From NCBI RefSeq assembly GCF_042661025.1, contig NZ_JBHSWH010000001.1, positions 1,178,001-1,242,000 of the forward strand: a stretch of 64,000 nucleotides of DNA, given 5' to 3'. Below, piece after piece: positions 44,384-52,982 of the stretch; position 1 is the first letter of the stretch; every line of letters starts with the position of its first letter. This DNA comes from Flexivirga alba (GTDB lineage Bacteria > Actinomycetota > Actinomycetes > Actinomycetales > Dermatophilaceae). The notes under the pieces were generated by a model. It was given only the letters and a program-made list of their open reading frames with translations. It did no database searches and had not been told where the DNA came from. The position numbers and the translations under genes are program-made.

Positions 44384-44992
44384 TCACTCGGGAGAAGAAG
44401 GCCGAGGCCGTGGATCGTGCGGGTGGTCAAGGTCCGCAGCGAAGGCCTCTTCGTAGAGGTCGTAGACGACACCGGCCTTGGCATCGTTGTATGTCGTCAC
44501 ACCCGACAGAGCGGACCGCTTCGCGGCGGCGTAGCGCTCTCGTGCCGCAGGATGGCCGATCAGCCACCGTTTGAAAAGCAGATGCCGCTGCGGTTCGATC
44601 GCACCGGGTGACCAAACGTGCAGGTTTGCATTGGGGTCGGCATACGTGAGTTGCCGGTGGGCGTCACCGCCGAAATCGTCCCGGAAGATCAGTCGCCAGC
44701 CGATCGATTCCAGCGCTGGCAGGTAGGTCCGCTCGGCATCGACGTCCGGGACTGTCAGGTCGATGTCGATGACTGGTTTGGCGAGCAGTCCTGGGACAGC
44801 GGTGGATCCGACGTGCGCGATGGTGAGCGCGATGACGCCGAGCGCCGAATGGAGATCTTCGCGCAGCGCGTCATACTGCGGGACGAACTTCTCGTGGTCG
44901 GTGGCGGTCAACGGGCCGATTTCGCTCTGGCGAAAGGCAACTCGCTCGCCCTGGCGCTGCGCGTTGGCGCCCGGGTTGAACGGACGCCACAA
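44384..44992 (-). CDS. GrpB-family (UPF0157) protein
   Basis: About 202 residues, start TTG or a later codon. It has the nucleotidyltransferase-like core: IAHVGSTAVPGLLAKPVIDI and LTVPDVDAERTYLPALESIG. GrpB-type proteins are widespread but their reaction is not established. It is convergent with pdxY and follows the MFS gene on the same strand. Confidence 0.85.
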   Translation of the reverse strand: MWRPFNPGANAQRQGERVAFRQSEIGPLTATDHEKFVPQYDALREDLHSALGVIALTIAHVGSTAVPGLLAKPVIDIDLTVPDVDAERTYLPALESIGWRLIFRDDFGGDAHRQLTYADPNANLHVWSPGAIEPQRHLLFKRWLIGHPAARERYAAAKRSALSGVTTYNDAKAGVVYDLYEEAFAADLDHPHDPRPRPSSPE

Positions 44993-45008
44993 CGGGTGAA
45001 CCGGCGTG

Positions 45009-46247
45009 TCAGCGAGTGTATTTGAGCATCTGCCACGTCGATGCGGTGGAAACCACGATGATCAGTGCCGCGAAGCTGACGACCAGCGTGGCGGTGGGCA
45101 CCCAGGTCAGGAGCACCCCACAGGCGATGACGGGCACGGTGATCCCGGTGTATGCCGCAAGGAACATCCCCGCGACCGTCTCGCCGCGACGAGCCGGATC
45201 CGCCATCCGGTTGGCTGCAGCGATCGAGGACGCGAAGATCAACCCGATGCCGGCGCCGGCGACGACACCGCCGATCGAAAAGAGCGCCAGCGAACCGATC
45301 AGCGTGCCGATGGAGACGATGACCAGCCCGACCACGATGAGCCCGATGCCGGCCTGCAGCTTGAGTCGGGGTCGCAGCGCGTGGAACGCCACTTGGGAGA
45401 CCGACGAGGCGCCCATGGCACCGAAGACGACCGAGCCGGTCAGCAGTCGTGAGTGCTGGTGCATCACCTCGCCCAGCACGCTGCCGGTCAGCGAGGTGAA
45501 GAAGCCGAGCACCGCGAACGACCCGGCAGCGGCGAGCCCGGAAGCGATGAATTCGCTTCGTACCTCTGGCGATACGCTCACGCGCTGTGGTTGGTATGAC
45601 GGCCGCTGGGCGGGCACGTCGACCGTCTCCGGGACGACGAACGCGATGGCACCCACCAGGACGAGCGTGACGAAGAACGCCAGGAACGGCAGCGTCAGCG
45701 GGTTCGGCAACCACTGGCTGAGGATGCCGCCGATGAGCGGGCCGAGGGCGAGGCCGCCGGGGTTGACCGCGCTGGCGACGAGGCTGGCGCGTCGGCTGTC
45801 CTCCTCAGGCGATCCGATCCCCCGCAGCTCGGCGAGGTGTGCGGTGGCGGTCGAGGTCAGCGCGCCGATGCCCGCGCCGCAGATGAAGCGCGCGATGAGC
45901 AAGCTGGTGACGTCCTTGAGGAAGACGAACATCAGACACGACACCAACTCGGTGGCGACGGCCGCCAGGAAGATTCGACGCCGGCCCAGATAGTCCGACA
46001 CGTGCCCGCCGAAGTAGAGCCCACCCATGACGCCGAAGCCGTATGCAGCGAAGATTACCGTGATCATCAGCGTCGGGAAGCCGTCCCGGGCCTGGTAGAG
46101 CGAATAGAGCGGCGTCGGGACCGTGGTGAACGCCATCGTTGCGGCGAATGCCGTTGCTACCAGCCAGAATGCGTGCCGATGGGTCGCCGAGCCGGGCCTG
46201 CTGTGCGCAGCGTTCGGGGTGGCAGCCGACCCGTTGCCCATTGTCAT
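45009..46247 (-). CDS. MFS transporter (sugar/drug efflux type)
   Basis: About 412 residues from the ATG at 46247 (46241 also possible). Twelve membrane helices are visible. The loop between helices 2 and 3, GGHVSDYLGRRRIFL, is the MFS signature, and ARFICGAGIGALTSTATAHL is typical of helix 4. It moves a small molecule across the membrane by proton antiport or uniport; the substrate is unknown. A long inverted repeat upstream may be its operator. Confidence 0.9.
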   Translation of the reverse strand: MTMGNGSAATPNAAHSRPGSATHRHAFWLVATAFAATMAFTTVPTPLYSLYQARDGFPTLMITVIFAAYGFGVMGGLYFGGHVSDYLGRRRIFLAAVATELVSCLMFVFLKDVTSLLIARFICGAGIGALTSTATAHLAELRGIGSPEEDSRRASLVASAVNPGGLALGPLIGGILSQWLPNPLTLPFLAFFVTLVLVGAIAFVVPETVDVPAQRPSYQPQRVSVSPEVRSEFIASGLAAAGSFAVLGFFTSLTGSVLGEVMHQHSRLLTGSVVFGAMGASSVSQVAFHALRPRLKLQAGIGLIVVGLVIVSIGTLIGSLALFSIGGVVAGAGIGLIFASSIAAANRMADPARRGETVAGMFLAAYTGITVPVIACGVLLTWVPTATLVVSFAALIIVVSTASTWQMLKYTR

Positions 46248-46270
46248 GCCATCTATCGTCGTCTGGCATC

Positions 46271-46312
46271 GCGGAATAGCGCAGGCAGTGTCGCCATACG
46301 GGCGTATTCCGC
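46271..46312. promoter_or_regulatory. Inverted repeat upstream of the MFS gene
   Basis: GCGGAATA (46271-46278) and TATTCCGC (46305-46312) are perfect complements 26 bases apart, 24 bases upstream of the MFS start. They could be a looped operator for an unidentified regulator. Confidence 0.4.
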
Positions 46313-46360
46313 TGTCTAGTGCATGGTCAAGACGTGCTGATAAACCCCGATCGTGATGAG

Positions 46361-47359
46361 CTACGCCCACCGCGGCGACTCCACGATGCGGCACGGCAAC
46401 TGCACATCGTCGACTGCCTGATCATCCAACACACTCACGAGCAACCGGGTGGCCGCCGCGCCCACGGCCACGGGGTCCAGCACCAGGTAGATCGCCCCAT
46501 TGCCTGGCGCGACGGAGGTGGCGTCACCCATCATCGTCACCGTCAGGTCCTCCGGCACCGATAGCCCGCGCCGCCCAGCTGCCTCGAGCACCGCGTTGCC
46601 GTAGGTCTCGTTCAGACCGTGTATGGCGTCCGGTGGACCCTTCTCGTCCAGGAGGCTCCCCGCTGCCTCGACCGGATCCTGCCCTGGCCTCAGCCGAACG
46701 ACACGTGTGGGATGCCCCGCCCTGCGACACCAGTTGCGGTAGTAGCGCGTGCTGTCGAGCGTGTAGGAGTCGGGCTCCGGCCCGATCAGCAGCGTGGGTC
46801 GCTGCACCCCGTGCTCGTCCACCCTTGCGAAGAGCTCCGCGAGACCCCGCTCGGTGTCGCTCTGCACGACAGGTTCATCGTCATGCACGTCGTCGATCGG
46901 GCGGCCGTCGGTCACCACGGTGATGCCCTGGCGGCGGCACTCGGCCAGGATCGGGTCGTCGCGCACCGGGTCGACGACCACCATCCCGTCGATCGGGACG
47001 GTGAACCGCATCCGACCGTCGGCCTCGAACGGGATGGCCGCGACGGCGTGTCCGAACCCGATGGCCTCAAGCGCCGCGCCCGCGACGACCGATCGGTAAT
47101 AGGGCAGGTAGGTCTGCTCCCACGATCGCGAGTCGCGGTGCGCAATGGCGACACCGAGGATCCGACTACGCCCGGACTGCAGCGAGCGAGCCGCCTCATT
47201 CGGTTGGTAACCAAGGGATTCGGCCACCTCGCGGATGTGCTGACGAGTACTCTCCGCGACCTCGCCCTTGCCGTTCAGAGTCCATGAGACCGCAGTGATG
47301 CTGACGCCCGCGGCCTTGGCTACGTCGCGGATCCCCACTCGTCTGTGCGATGCGGCCAC
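46361..47359 (-). CDS. LacI-family regulator of the ABC operon
   Basis: 332 residues from GTG 47359, which has a strong GGAGG ribosome site. A LacI HTH (IRDVAKAAGVSITAVSWTLN, GKGEVAESTRQHIREVAESL) precedes a periplasmic-binding-like sensor domain. It is divergent from the amino-acid ABC operon and almost certainly binds the palindrome at 47433-47450 between them. Confidence 0.93.
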   Translation of the reverse strand: MAASHRRVGIRDVAKAAGVSITAVSWTLNGKGEVAESTRQHIREVAESLGYQPNEAARSLQSGRSRILGVAIAHRDSRSWEQTYLPYYRSVVAGAALEAIGFGHAVAAIPFEADGRMRFTVPIDGMVVVDPVRDDPILAECRRQGITVVTDGRPIDDVHDDEPVVQSDTERGLAELFARVDEHGVQRPTLLIGPEPDSYTLDSTRYYRNWCRRAGHPTRVVRLRPGQDPVEAAGSLLDEKGPPDAIHGLNETYGNAVLEAAGRRGLSVPEDLTVTMMGDATSVAPGNGAIYLVLDPVAVGAAATRLLVSVLDDQAVDDVQLPCRIVESPRWA

Positions 47360-47432
47360 TGAGTCCTCCGTGAGAGCGATTCCTGAGAAATGGTTGACGG
47401 CGCCCGGCCGCACTGTCACCCTATCGTCATCG

Positions 47433-47450
47433 ACCTAAACCGTTTTAGGT
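47433..47450. promoter_or_regulatory. LacI-type operator
   Basis: ACCTAAA-CCGT-TTTAGGT: 7-base perfect arms with a central CG, the usual shape of LacI-family sites. It lies between the LacI gene and the ABC operon, 20 bases before the binding-protein start, so bound repressor would block the operon promoter. Confidence 0.8.
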
Positions 47451-47470
47451 TGTCGAAGGACATGGAGGTC

Positions 47471-48349
47471 ATGATGAGACACACACGCATCGCCGGCGCA
47501 CTCGCCGTCAGCGCGATCCTGGTTGCGACGGCCGGCTGCAGCGCCTCCGGAGGGTCGAAGTCCGCCGGTGGCGGCGACTCGTGGGGGTCGTGCAAGGTCA
47601 CAGGCAAGGCCGGCAGCTTCCCCCTCAAACCGATAAAGGACGGCACCCTCACGATCAAGGCCGACCTGCCCTCTGCCGGCTGGTGGAACGGCGACACCAT
47701 CGGCTCCATCAAGAGCGGCTACGAATACTGTCTAGCCTCCGAGATTGCCTATCTCGGCGGTCTCAAGCAGCTCAGCCTGAACAACGTCTCATTCGACAAG
47801 CTCGTCTCGGGCACGTTGACCGGCTACGACCTTTCGCTCGACGAGATCTCCATCACGCCGCAGCGCGCCAGGGTCGTCACCTTTTCCGACCCCTATTACG
47901 ACTCCTACCTCGGTGTTCTCACCAAGAAGGGCTCCAAGGTTGCCGCGGGCAACCTCTCCAAGATGACCATCGGTGTCAAGGAGGGCACCGCCGCGCAGCA
48001 GTGGGTCGCCGGCAGCCTCAAACCATCCGGCTCCGTCAAGGTCTTCCCCGGCGACACCGAGGCGCTTGCCGCGGTCGCGGCCGGGCAGGTGGACGCCTAC
48101 ATCCAGGACGTCGCAATCGAACTCGGCCAGGCCAAGAAGTCCGGCGGCGCGGTCTCCGTGATCGGCAAGTACAACTCCGGCCAGTCCTACGGAATCATGT
48201 TTCCCAAAGGCTCGAAGAACGTCGACACCGTCAACAAGATCATCGCCTGGTGTAAAAAGAATGGCTACCTCAACCAGCTCTCGAAGACCTACCTCGGCCC
48301 GGCATTCGGCGGAGACCCCGCAAACGTGCCGGCCTGGCCGGCATCATGA
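47471..48349 (+). CDS. Amino-acid ABC transporter substrate-binding lipoprotein (family 3)
   Basis: About 292 residues (start 47471 or 47474; GGAGG sits before the second). The signal peptide ends in the lipobox ATAGC. The family-3 core is visible: ISITPQRARVVTFSDPYYDS, GVKEGTAAQQW and GDTEALAAVAAGQVDAYIQD. It binds a polar amino acid or derivative outside the cell and delivers it to the next two genes' products. First gene of a LacI-controlled operon. Confidence 0.93.
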   Translation: MMRHTRIAGALAVSAILVATAGCSASGGSKSAGGGDSWGSCKVTGKAGSFPLKPIKDGTLTIKADLPSAGWWNGDTIGSIKSGYEYCLASEIAYLGGLKQLSLNNVSFDKLVSGTLTGYDLSLDEISITPQRARVVTFSDPYYDSYLGVLTKKGSKVAAGNLSKMTIGVKEGTAAQQWVAGSLKPSGSVKVFPGDTEALAAVAAGQVDAYIQDVAIELGQAKKSGGAVSVIGKYNSGQSYGIMFPKGSKNVDTVNKIIAWCKKNGYLNQLSKTYLGPAFGGDPANVPAWPAS

Positions 48350-49446
48350 CGGCCGTCGAGCAGCCGCTCGACCGCAAGCGACCGCCGAGTCACCCTCTCG
48401 CAGCGGCGAACCGGCTGACCGGCATCGCAACTCTGGGTTCGGCGCTGGTCCTTGGCCTGGTCGTCTGGACGGCTTTTCAGCTGTGTCTCGCCGCTCCCCG
48501 CTCGGGCGTGTGGCGATGGGTGCTGATCGCCGTCGCCGTCGTCGGTGTGATCGGGGCCCTATTGCCCTTCTCGCCGGCCCGCAGTGCTTTCCGGTCCCGA
48601 TCCTCGGCCACCCAGGCTGCTACCGACGGTGATGCCCCCACGCTGCGCAAATATCGCGCTCGGATGCGCAGCTCGGCATGGGTGTGCCTTGGCCGGTGCC
48701 TGACCGTAGCCATTCTGTGCGTCTTCGTGCTCTTCCTGCTCGCGAACGACCATGCCGTCCAGCAGACGTTCTTCCAGCCCAAGATGATTTCCCGCAGCTG
48801 GCTGGAGGTCACCAAAGCGTTCGGCCGCAACATCTTTATCGCCGTCGTTGCTGAGCTGATCGTCCTCGTGTGGGGTCTGGTCCTCGCGCTCGCGCGACTC
48901 GCTCCTGGCAAGGCGGGCCGGTCCGTCGCAGCACTCGCTACGGCATACATCGACGCCTTCCGGGCGGTGCCGGCGATCATCGTGATCTACCTGGTCGGCT
49001 TCGGCCTGCCACTGGCGCACTTCCCGGTGCTGTCGTCGCTCAGCCCCACGGGTGCGGCGATCCTCGCGCTCGCCCTGACCTACGGCGCATATGTCGCCGA
49101 GGTCTATCGCGCCGGCATCGAGAGCGTGCACTGGAGCCAGCCCGCTGCCGCCCGGTCCCTCGGCCTGTCTCATGGGCGGAGCATGCGGTATGTCGTTGTC
49201 CCACAGGCGGTTCGGCGGGTCATCCCTCCCTTGCTCAACGACTTCATCGGCCTGCAGAAGGACACCGCACTGGTCACCGTTATTGGCACGGTGGACGCGT
49301 TCACCCAGGCGAAGATCTACTCCAGCAATTACTTCAACCTGTCATCGGTGACCGTGGTCGCGGGGCTGTTCATTCTCGTCACGATCCCGCAGACCCGGTT
49401 CGTCGACCGGCTGCTCGCCCGCGACCAACGCAGAAGGAGCAGATAA
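48346..49446 (+). CDS. Amino-acid ABC transporter permease with N-terminal extension
   Basis: 366 residues, overlapping the binding-protein stop. The second half is an ordinary His/Glu/Gln-type permease with the EAA-loop region AAARSLGLSHGRSMRYVVVPQA. The first 150 residues, with extra helices (TGIATLGSALVLGLVVW, VWRWVLIAVAVVGVIGALL) and a basic hydrophilic loop (SATQAATDGDAPTLRKYRAR), go beyond the usual 220-280-residue length. It forms the membrane channel for the operon. Confidence 0.93.
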   Translation: MTAVEQPLDRKRPPSHPLAAANRLTGIATLGSALVLGLVVWTAFQLCLAAPRSGVWRWVLIAVAVVGVIGALLPFSPARSAFRSRSSATQAATDGDAPTLRKYRARMRSSAWVCLGRCLTVAILCVFVLFLLANDHAVQQTFFQPKMISRSWLEVTKAFGRNIFIAVVAELIVLVWGLVLALARLAPGKAGRSVAALATAYIDAFRAVPAIIVIYLVGFGLPLAHFPVLSSLSPTGAAILALALTYGAYVAEVYRAGIESVHWSQPAAARSLGLSHGRSMRYVVVPQAVRRVIPPLLNDFIGLQKDTALVTVIGTVDAFTQAKIYSSNYFNLSSVTVVAGLFILVTIPQTRFVDRLLARDQRRRSR

Positions 49447-49449
49447 CGC

Positions 49450-50193
49450 ATGGCATTCCTTGAGATCAAGAACCTGGTCAAGTCGTATGGCGAGACCCCG
49501 GTGTTGCGCAACGTCAGTCTCGACGTCGACCAGCACGAAGTCGTCTGTCTCATTGGCGCTTCCGGCAGCGGCAAGTCCACCCTGCTGCGATGCATCAACT
49601 CCCTCGAAGAGATCGATGACGGTGAGATTTGGTTGGGCGACAATCTCGTGTCCGGTGAGGGCACCGACGTCGACCAGTTGCGCCGCGACGTGGGCATCGT
49701 CTTCCAGAGCTTCAACCTCTTCCCCCACATGACGGTGCAGGAGAACATCACGCTCGCGCCGCGCAAGGTCCGAGGGATCGCCAGCAGTGACGCGAAGGAC
49801 CGGGCCGCACAACTGCTCGAGCGAGTCGGGTTGGCCGACAAGGCATCCAGCTATCCGGACCAGCTGTCCGGCGGCCAGCAGCAGCGGGTGGCGATCGTGC
49901 GTGCGCTCGCGATGGATCCGCGCGTGCTGCTGCTTGATGAGATCACCTCAGCCCTCGACCCGGAGCTGGTCGCCGAAGTGCTCGACATCGTGCGCGGCCT
50001 CGCCCACGACGGCCTGACCATGCTGTTGGCGACCCACGAGATGTCCTTCGCTCGTGAGGTGGCGAGCACCGTGTGTTTCCTGGACGCTGGAACGATCCTC
50101 GAACAGGGCGCGCCCGGGCAGCTATTCGGCGACCCGCAGAAGGAGCGCACCAAGGCCTTCCTGCATCGCGTGACAGAGGCGGGGAGGCTTTGA
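49450..50193 (+). CDS. Amino-acid ABC transporter ATPase
   Basis: 247 residues, full length for GlnQ/HisP-type subunits. Walker A GASGSGKST, Q-loop VFQSFNLFPHMTV, signature LSGGQQQRVAI, Walker B VLLLDEITSALD and the switch LATHEMSFA are all present. It powers the permease encoded upstream. One base overlaps the next start. Confidence 0.97.
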   Translation: MAFLEIKNLVKSYGETPVLRNVSLDVDQHEVVCLIGASGSGKSTLLRCINSLEEIDDGEIWLGDNLVSGEGTDVDQLRRDVGIVFQSFNLFPHMTVQENITLAPRKVRGIASSDAKDRAAQLLERVGLADKASSYPDQLSGGQQQRVAIVRALAMDPRVLLLDEITSALDPELVAEVLDIVRGLAHDGLTMLLATHEMSFAREVASTVCFLDAGTILEQGAPGQLFGDPQKERTKAFLHRVTEAGRL

Positions 50194-50954
50194 TGGCGCG
50201 GATCCTGGTGGTCGAGCACGAGGATGGCACCGGCCCCGGCTACCTCGGTGAGTGTCTCGTGGAGGCCGGGCTCGAGCTGCACGTCGTTCGGCCCTACCTC
50301 GACGACCGGCTGCCCGAATCGCTCAGTGGTTACGACGGTTTCATTGTGCTCGGCGGGACCCAGAGCCCCTTCGACGACGAGGCGGCGCCGTGGCTGTCAG
50401 CAGTCCGTGACCTCATTCGGCTGGCCCTCGGCGAGCGGCTACCGCTACTCGGGGTGTGTCTCGGCGGCGAGATGCTCGCTGACGTCGCCGGCGGTCAGGT
50501 CACACACGCGACCCGCGGCCCCGAGGTTGGGCTGCGCCGGTTGACGAAGCATCCGGGCGCGGCGGACGACCCGCTCTTCGGGGACCTGCCCGACGCCGCG
50601 CCGGCGGTCGAATGGCACTGGGAGGAGATCTTGGCGCTACCGCCGGGCGCCGTGCCGCTGGTCGGCACCGAGCCCTATCCGCATCAGGCGTTCCGGATCG
50701 GAGACACCGCGTGGGGGCTGCAGTTCCACCCGGAGGTGCTCACCGAAGCGGTCAACGCGTGGGCCGATCATGCCCGCGACCACCTGGCGACCGAGGGGCG
50801 CACCCCCGCTGACGTCGCCGACGAAGTGCGCGTCGCGGAGCCCGAGCTGCGAGAGGTATGGCGTGGCGTGGCTCGGCGCTGGGCAGGAGTCATCGGCCCG
50901 GTTGCGGACGGCCGTGACGGGCGCTCGGACGGATTACGGGCCGCGCGCTGCTGA
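50193..50954 (+). CDS. Class-I glutamine amidotransferase
   Basis: 253 residues. Type-1 amidotransferase triad: nucleophile Cys in LLGVCLGGEM, His in GLQFHPEVL, and a following Glu. It resembles GMP-synthase-like amidases that split gamma-glutamyl or other amides. Its place in the operon suggests it hydrolyses the imported compound, e.g. a gamma-glutamyl amine or glutamine-like amide (inference). Confidence 0.88.
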   Translation: MARILVVEHEDGTGPGYLGECLVEAGLELHVVRPYLDDRLPESLSGYDGFIVLGGTQSPFDDEAAPWLSAVRDLIRLALGERLPLLGVCLGGEMLADVAGGQVTHATRGPEVGLRRLTKHPGAADDPLFGDLPDAAPAVEWHWEEILALPPGAVPLVGTEPYPHQAFRIGDTAWGLQFHPEVLTEAVNAWADHARDHLATEGRTPADVADEVRVAEPELREVWRGVARRWAGVIGPVADGRDGRSDGLRAARC

Positions 50955-51006
50955 CCGGCGCGGTGGCCGTCATACTCGGGCAGAGGTGCGTGGGAAGGAA
51001 GCAGCG

Positions 51007-51561
51007 ATGGTCGGGCAGGTGATCCGCTTCGCGGGCGCGACGACGATGCCGTGGCTGGGCGGTGGCGGTGTCACGCACGAACTGGCTCGGCACCCGGCGG
51101 CAGGCGACTTCGTATGGCGGCTGAGCGTCGCCGAGGTGCAGCAGGACGGGCCGTTCTCCCGGCTCGACGGTGTGGACCGGGTCATCGTGCTGTGTTCCTC
51201 CGGTCGCATGGTGCTGCACGCCCCGGATGCGCAGCCGTTGCAACGCTTTTCGCCATACAGCTTCGATGGCGGGATCGATGTCAGCTGCACCGTGCCGGAC
51301 GGACCGACGCGCGACTTCAACGTGATGACCCAGCGTGGTGTGTATGCCGCGGACGTCGCGACCATCGTGGGCGACAGTCGGGCGGTCGACGTGCCGACCG
51401 GTGCGCAGGTCTTTGTGTTCTGCATGGACGGCGCGGTGACCGGTGGCGCCGAGCTCGGCACCTTCGACCTGCTGCCACTCACCGAGCCGACAACGGTCGA
51501 CGCCACCAACGGCGCAGCAGCCCTCGTCACTCTGACTGCTCTGCCCTCACAAGTGGGTTGA
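51007..51561 (+). CDS. HutD-family protein
   Basis: 184 residues, ribosome site GGAAGGAAG. Cupin-type beta protein with the HutD opening FAGATTMPWLGGGGVTHELA and WRLSVAEVQQDGPFSRLDGV. HutD is linked to histidine utilisation, perhaps as a sensor or gatekeeper. No hut genes lie beside it; it follows an amino-acid operon, which may make it relevant to that pathway. The REP-like repeat at 51556 provides its stop codon. Confidence 0.87.
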   Translation: MVGQVIRFAGATTMPWLGGGGVTHELARHPAAGDFVWRLSVAEVQQDGPFSRLDGVDRVIVLCSSGRMVLHAPDAQPLQRFSPYSFDGGIDVSCTVPDGPTRDFNVMTQRGVYAADVATIVGDSRAVDVPTGAQVFVFCMDGAVTGGAELGTFDLLPLTEPTTVDATNGAAALVTLTALPSQVG

Positions 51562-51597
51562 GTAGGCGGAGGAGCGAAGCGGGGGCCGTATCGAAAC
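51556..51597. repeat. REP-like repeat, inverted copy, ending hutD
   Basis: Read on the minus strand this is GTTTCGATACGGCCCCCGC ... CCTACTCAACC, the same family as the copies at 565-752 and 36401. On the plus strand its GGTTGA gives hutD its last two codons, Gly and stop. Confidence 0.75.
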
Positions 51598-51619
51598 AGT
51601 CGCTCGTAGGGTGGGCCCG

Positions 51620-52297
51620 ATGACGGAAACCCCGGCCGGCGCGTATGGGCAACGCATCAAGCTCAGCGGCTTGGTGGCGATGCTGGCGTGGGACGTGGGG
51701 CTGCCACTGGTGGCCTACTACGTCGCACGCGCGGCTGGTCAGAGCGCGTTCTGGTCGCTGATGGCCGCGACGATCATCGCCGGACTGCGGGTGGTCTGGG
51801 GAGCGTGGCGCCACAAGCACGTGGACGCGTTCTCGGCGTTCATGATGACGCTGTTCGCGCTCGGGATGGTGCTGTCCGCGATCACCGGTGACCCTCGGTG
51901 GCTGCTGGTGAAGGGTTGCGTCGTCACTGCGATCGCCGGCCTGATCTTCCTGGGCAGTGCCGCGCTGAAGCGACCATTGACGCTGACGGTGGGCAAGCGG
52001 CTGGCCGCGAAGGACCCGGGGTCGCGTGCCGAGTTGGACCAGGGCTGGCGCGAATCTGCCGATTTCCGAGCAGGATTCATCCGGCTGGCGCTGCTGTGGG
52101 GTTTCGGCCTGGTGCTGGAGTCGGTGCTGCGGCTGGGCATCATCTACACGACGTCGCTGGACTTCTCGGTCGCAGCCTCGGCCGTCATACAGATCCTTGC
52201 GTATGCCGTGATGATCGCCATCACCATCCGCAACGTGAAAGCGATGCGAGCCCTCGCCGATCGACCCGCTCCCCTAGAGATGCGAGGTGAATCATGA
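51620..52297 (+). CDS. VC0807-like integral membrane protein
   Basis: 225 residues from the ATG at 51620 (GTG 51611 also possible). Six helices and a charged mid-loop are visible, with LKRPLTLTVGKRLAAKDPGS and LIFLGSAALKRPL as in the VC0807-type family. The role is unknown. It overlaps the next gene by 4 bases and the repeat ends 22 bases before it. Confidence 0.75.
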   Translation: MTETPAGAYGQRIKLSGLVAMLAWDVGLPLVAYYVARAAGQSAFWSLMAATIIAGLRVVWGAWRHKHVDAFSAFMMTLFALGMVLSAITGDPRWLLVKGCVVTAIAGLIFLGSAALKRPLTLTVGKRLAAKDPGSRAELDQGWRESADFRAGFIRLALLWGFGLVLESVLRLGIIYTTSLDFSVAASAVIQILAYAVMIAITIRNVKAMRALADRPAPLEMRGES

Positions 52298-52902
52298 GCA
52301 AAGTCATCGTCAATCACACCATCACCGTCGACGGCTATGCCGCCGGGATCGACCAATCTGAGGAGCGTCCGTTCGGCGAGGACGGCGGCGACGGATGGGG
52401 TGACAAGCTGCACGCCTGGATGTTCGGCGAAGCGGCGGAGAACCAGGCTGAGGTCGAGCAGATGGCCGGTGCACGCGTGCACATCATGGGCAGGAACATG
52501 CTTGGTCCAGTGCGCGGCGATTGGGACCGGGATTGGAAGGGTTGGTGGGGTGATGACCCGCCGTTCCACGGCCCGGTGTTCGTCCTCACCCACCACCCGC
52601 GCGACCCACAGCCGATGGAAGGCGGCACTACCTACCACTTCGTGACCGACGGAATTGAAGCGGCGCTCGCCCGGGCGCGCGAGGCAGCCGGGGACGGCGA
52701 CATCTCGATCCAGGGCGGTGCGGACACCATCAACCAGTACCTGGCGGCGGGACTGGTCGATGAGTTGCGACTGCACATCGTCCCCTTCACCCTCGGTCGC
52801 GGCGCCCGCCTCTTCGACGGCGTCCCGCCGCTGAAGCTCGAGCAGGTCTACGCGCGCACGGCAAGCACGGTCATCCACGTGACCTACCGGGTGTTGCGAT
52901 GA
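52294..52902 (+). CDS. RibD C-terminal / dihydrofolate-reductase-like protein
   Basis: 202 residues. The fold of the RibD reductase domain is visible: VNHTITVDGYAAGIDQSEE at the start, HIMGRNMLGPVRGDWDRDW and ISIQGGADTINQYLAAGLVD, the usual NADPH-side glycine turn. Stand-alone members of this family have unclear substrates. Its ATG overlaps the membrane-protein stop. Confidence 0.9.
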   Translation: MSKVIVNHTITVDGYAAGIDQSEERPFGEDGGDGWGDKLHAWMFGEAAENQAEVEQMAGARVHIMGRNMLGPVRGDWDRDWKGWWGDDPPFHGPVFVLTHHPRDPQPMEGGTTYHFVTDGIEAALARAREAAGDGDISIQGGADTINQYLAAGLVDELRLHIVPFTLGRGARLFDGVPPLKLEQVYARTASTVIHVTYRVLR

Positions 52903-52982
52903 TCGGCAGCGTTCGATCTTGCTCGATGCGACACGCTAACGATGTATCACCCAAAACCTAGACAACCCCATAAAGTCCTCGA

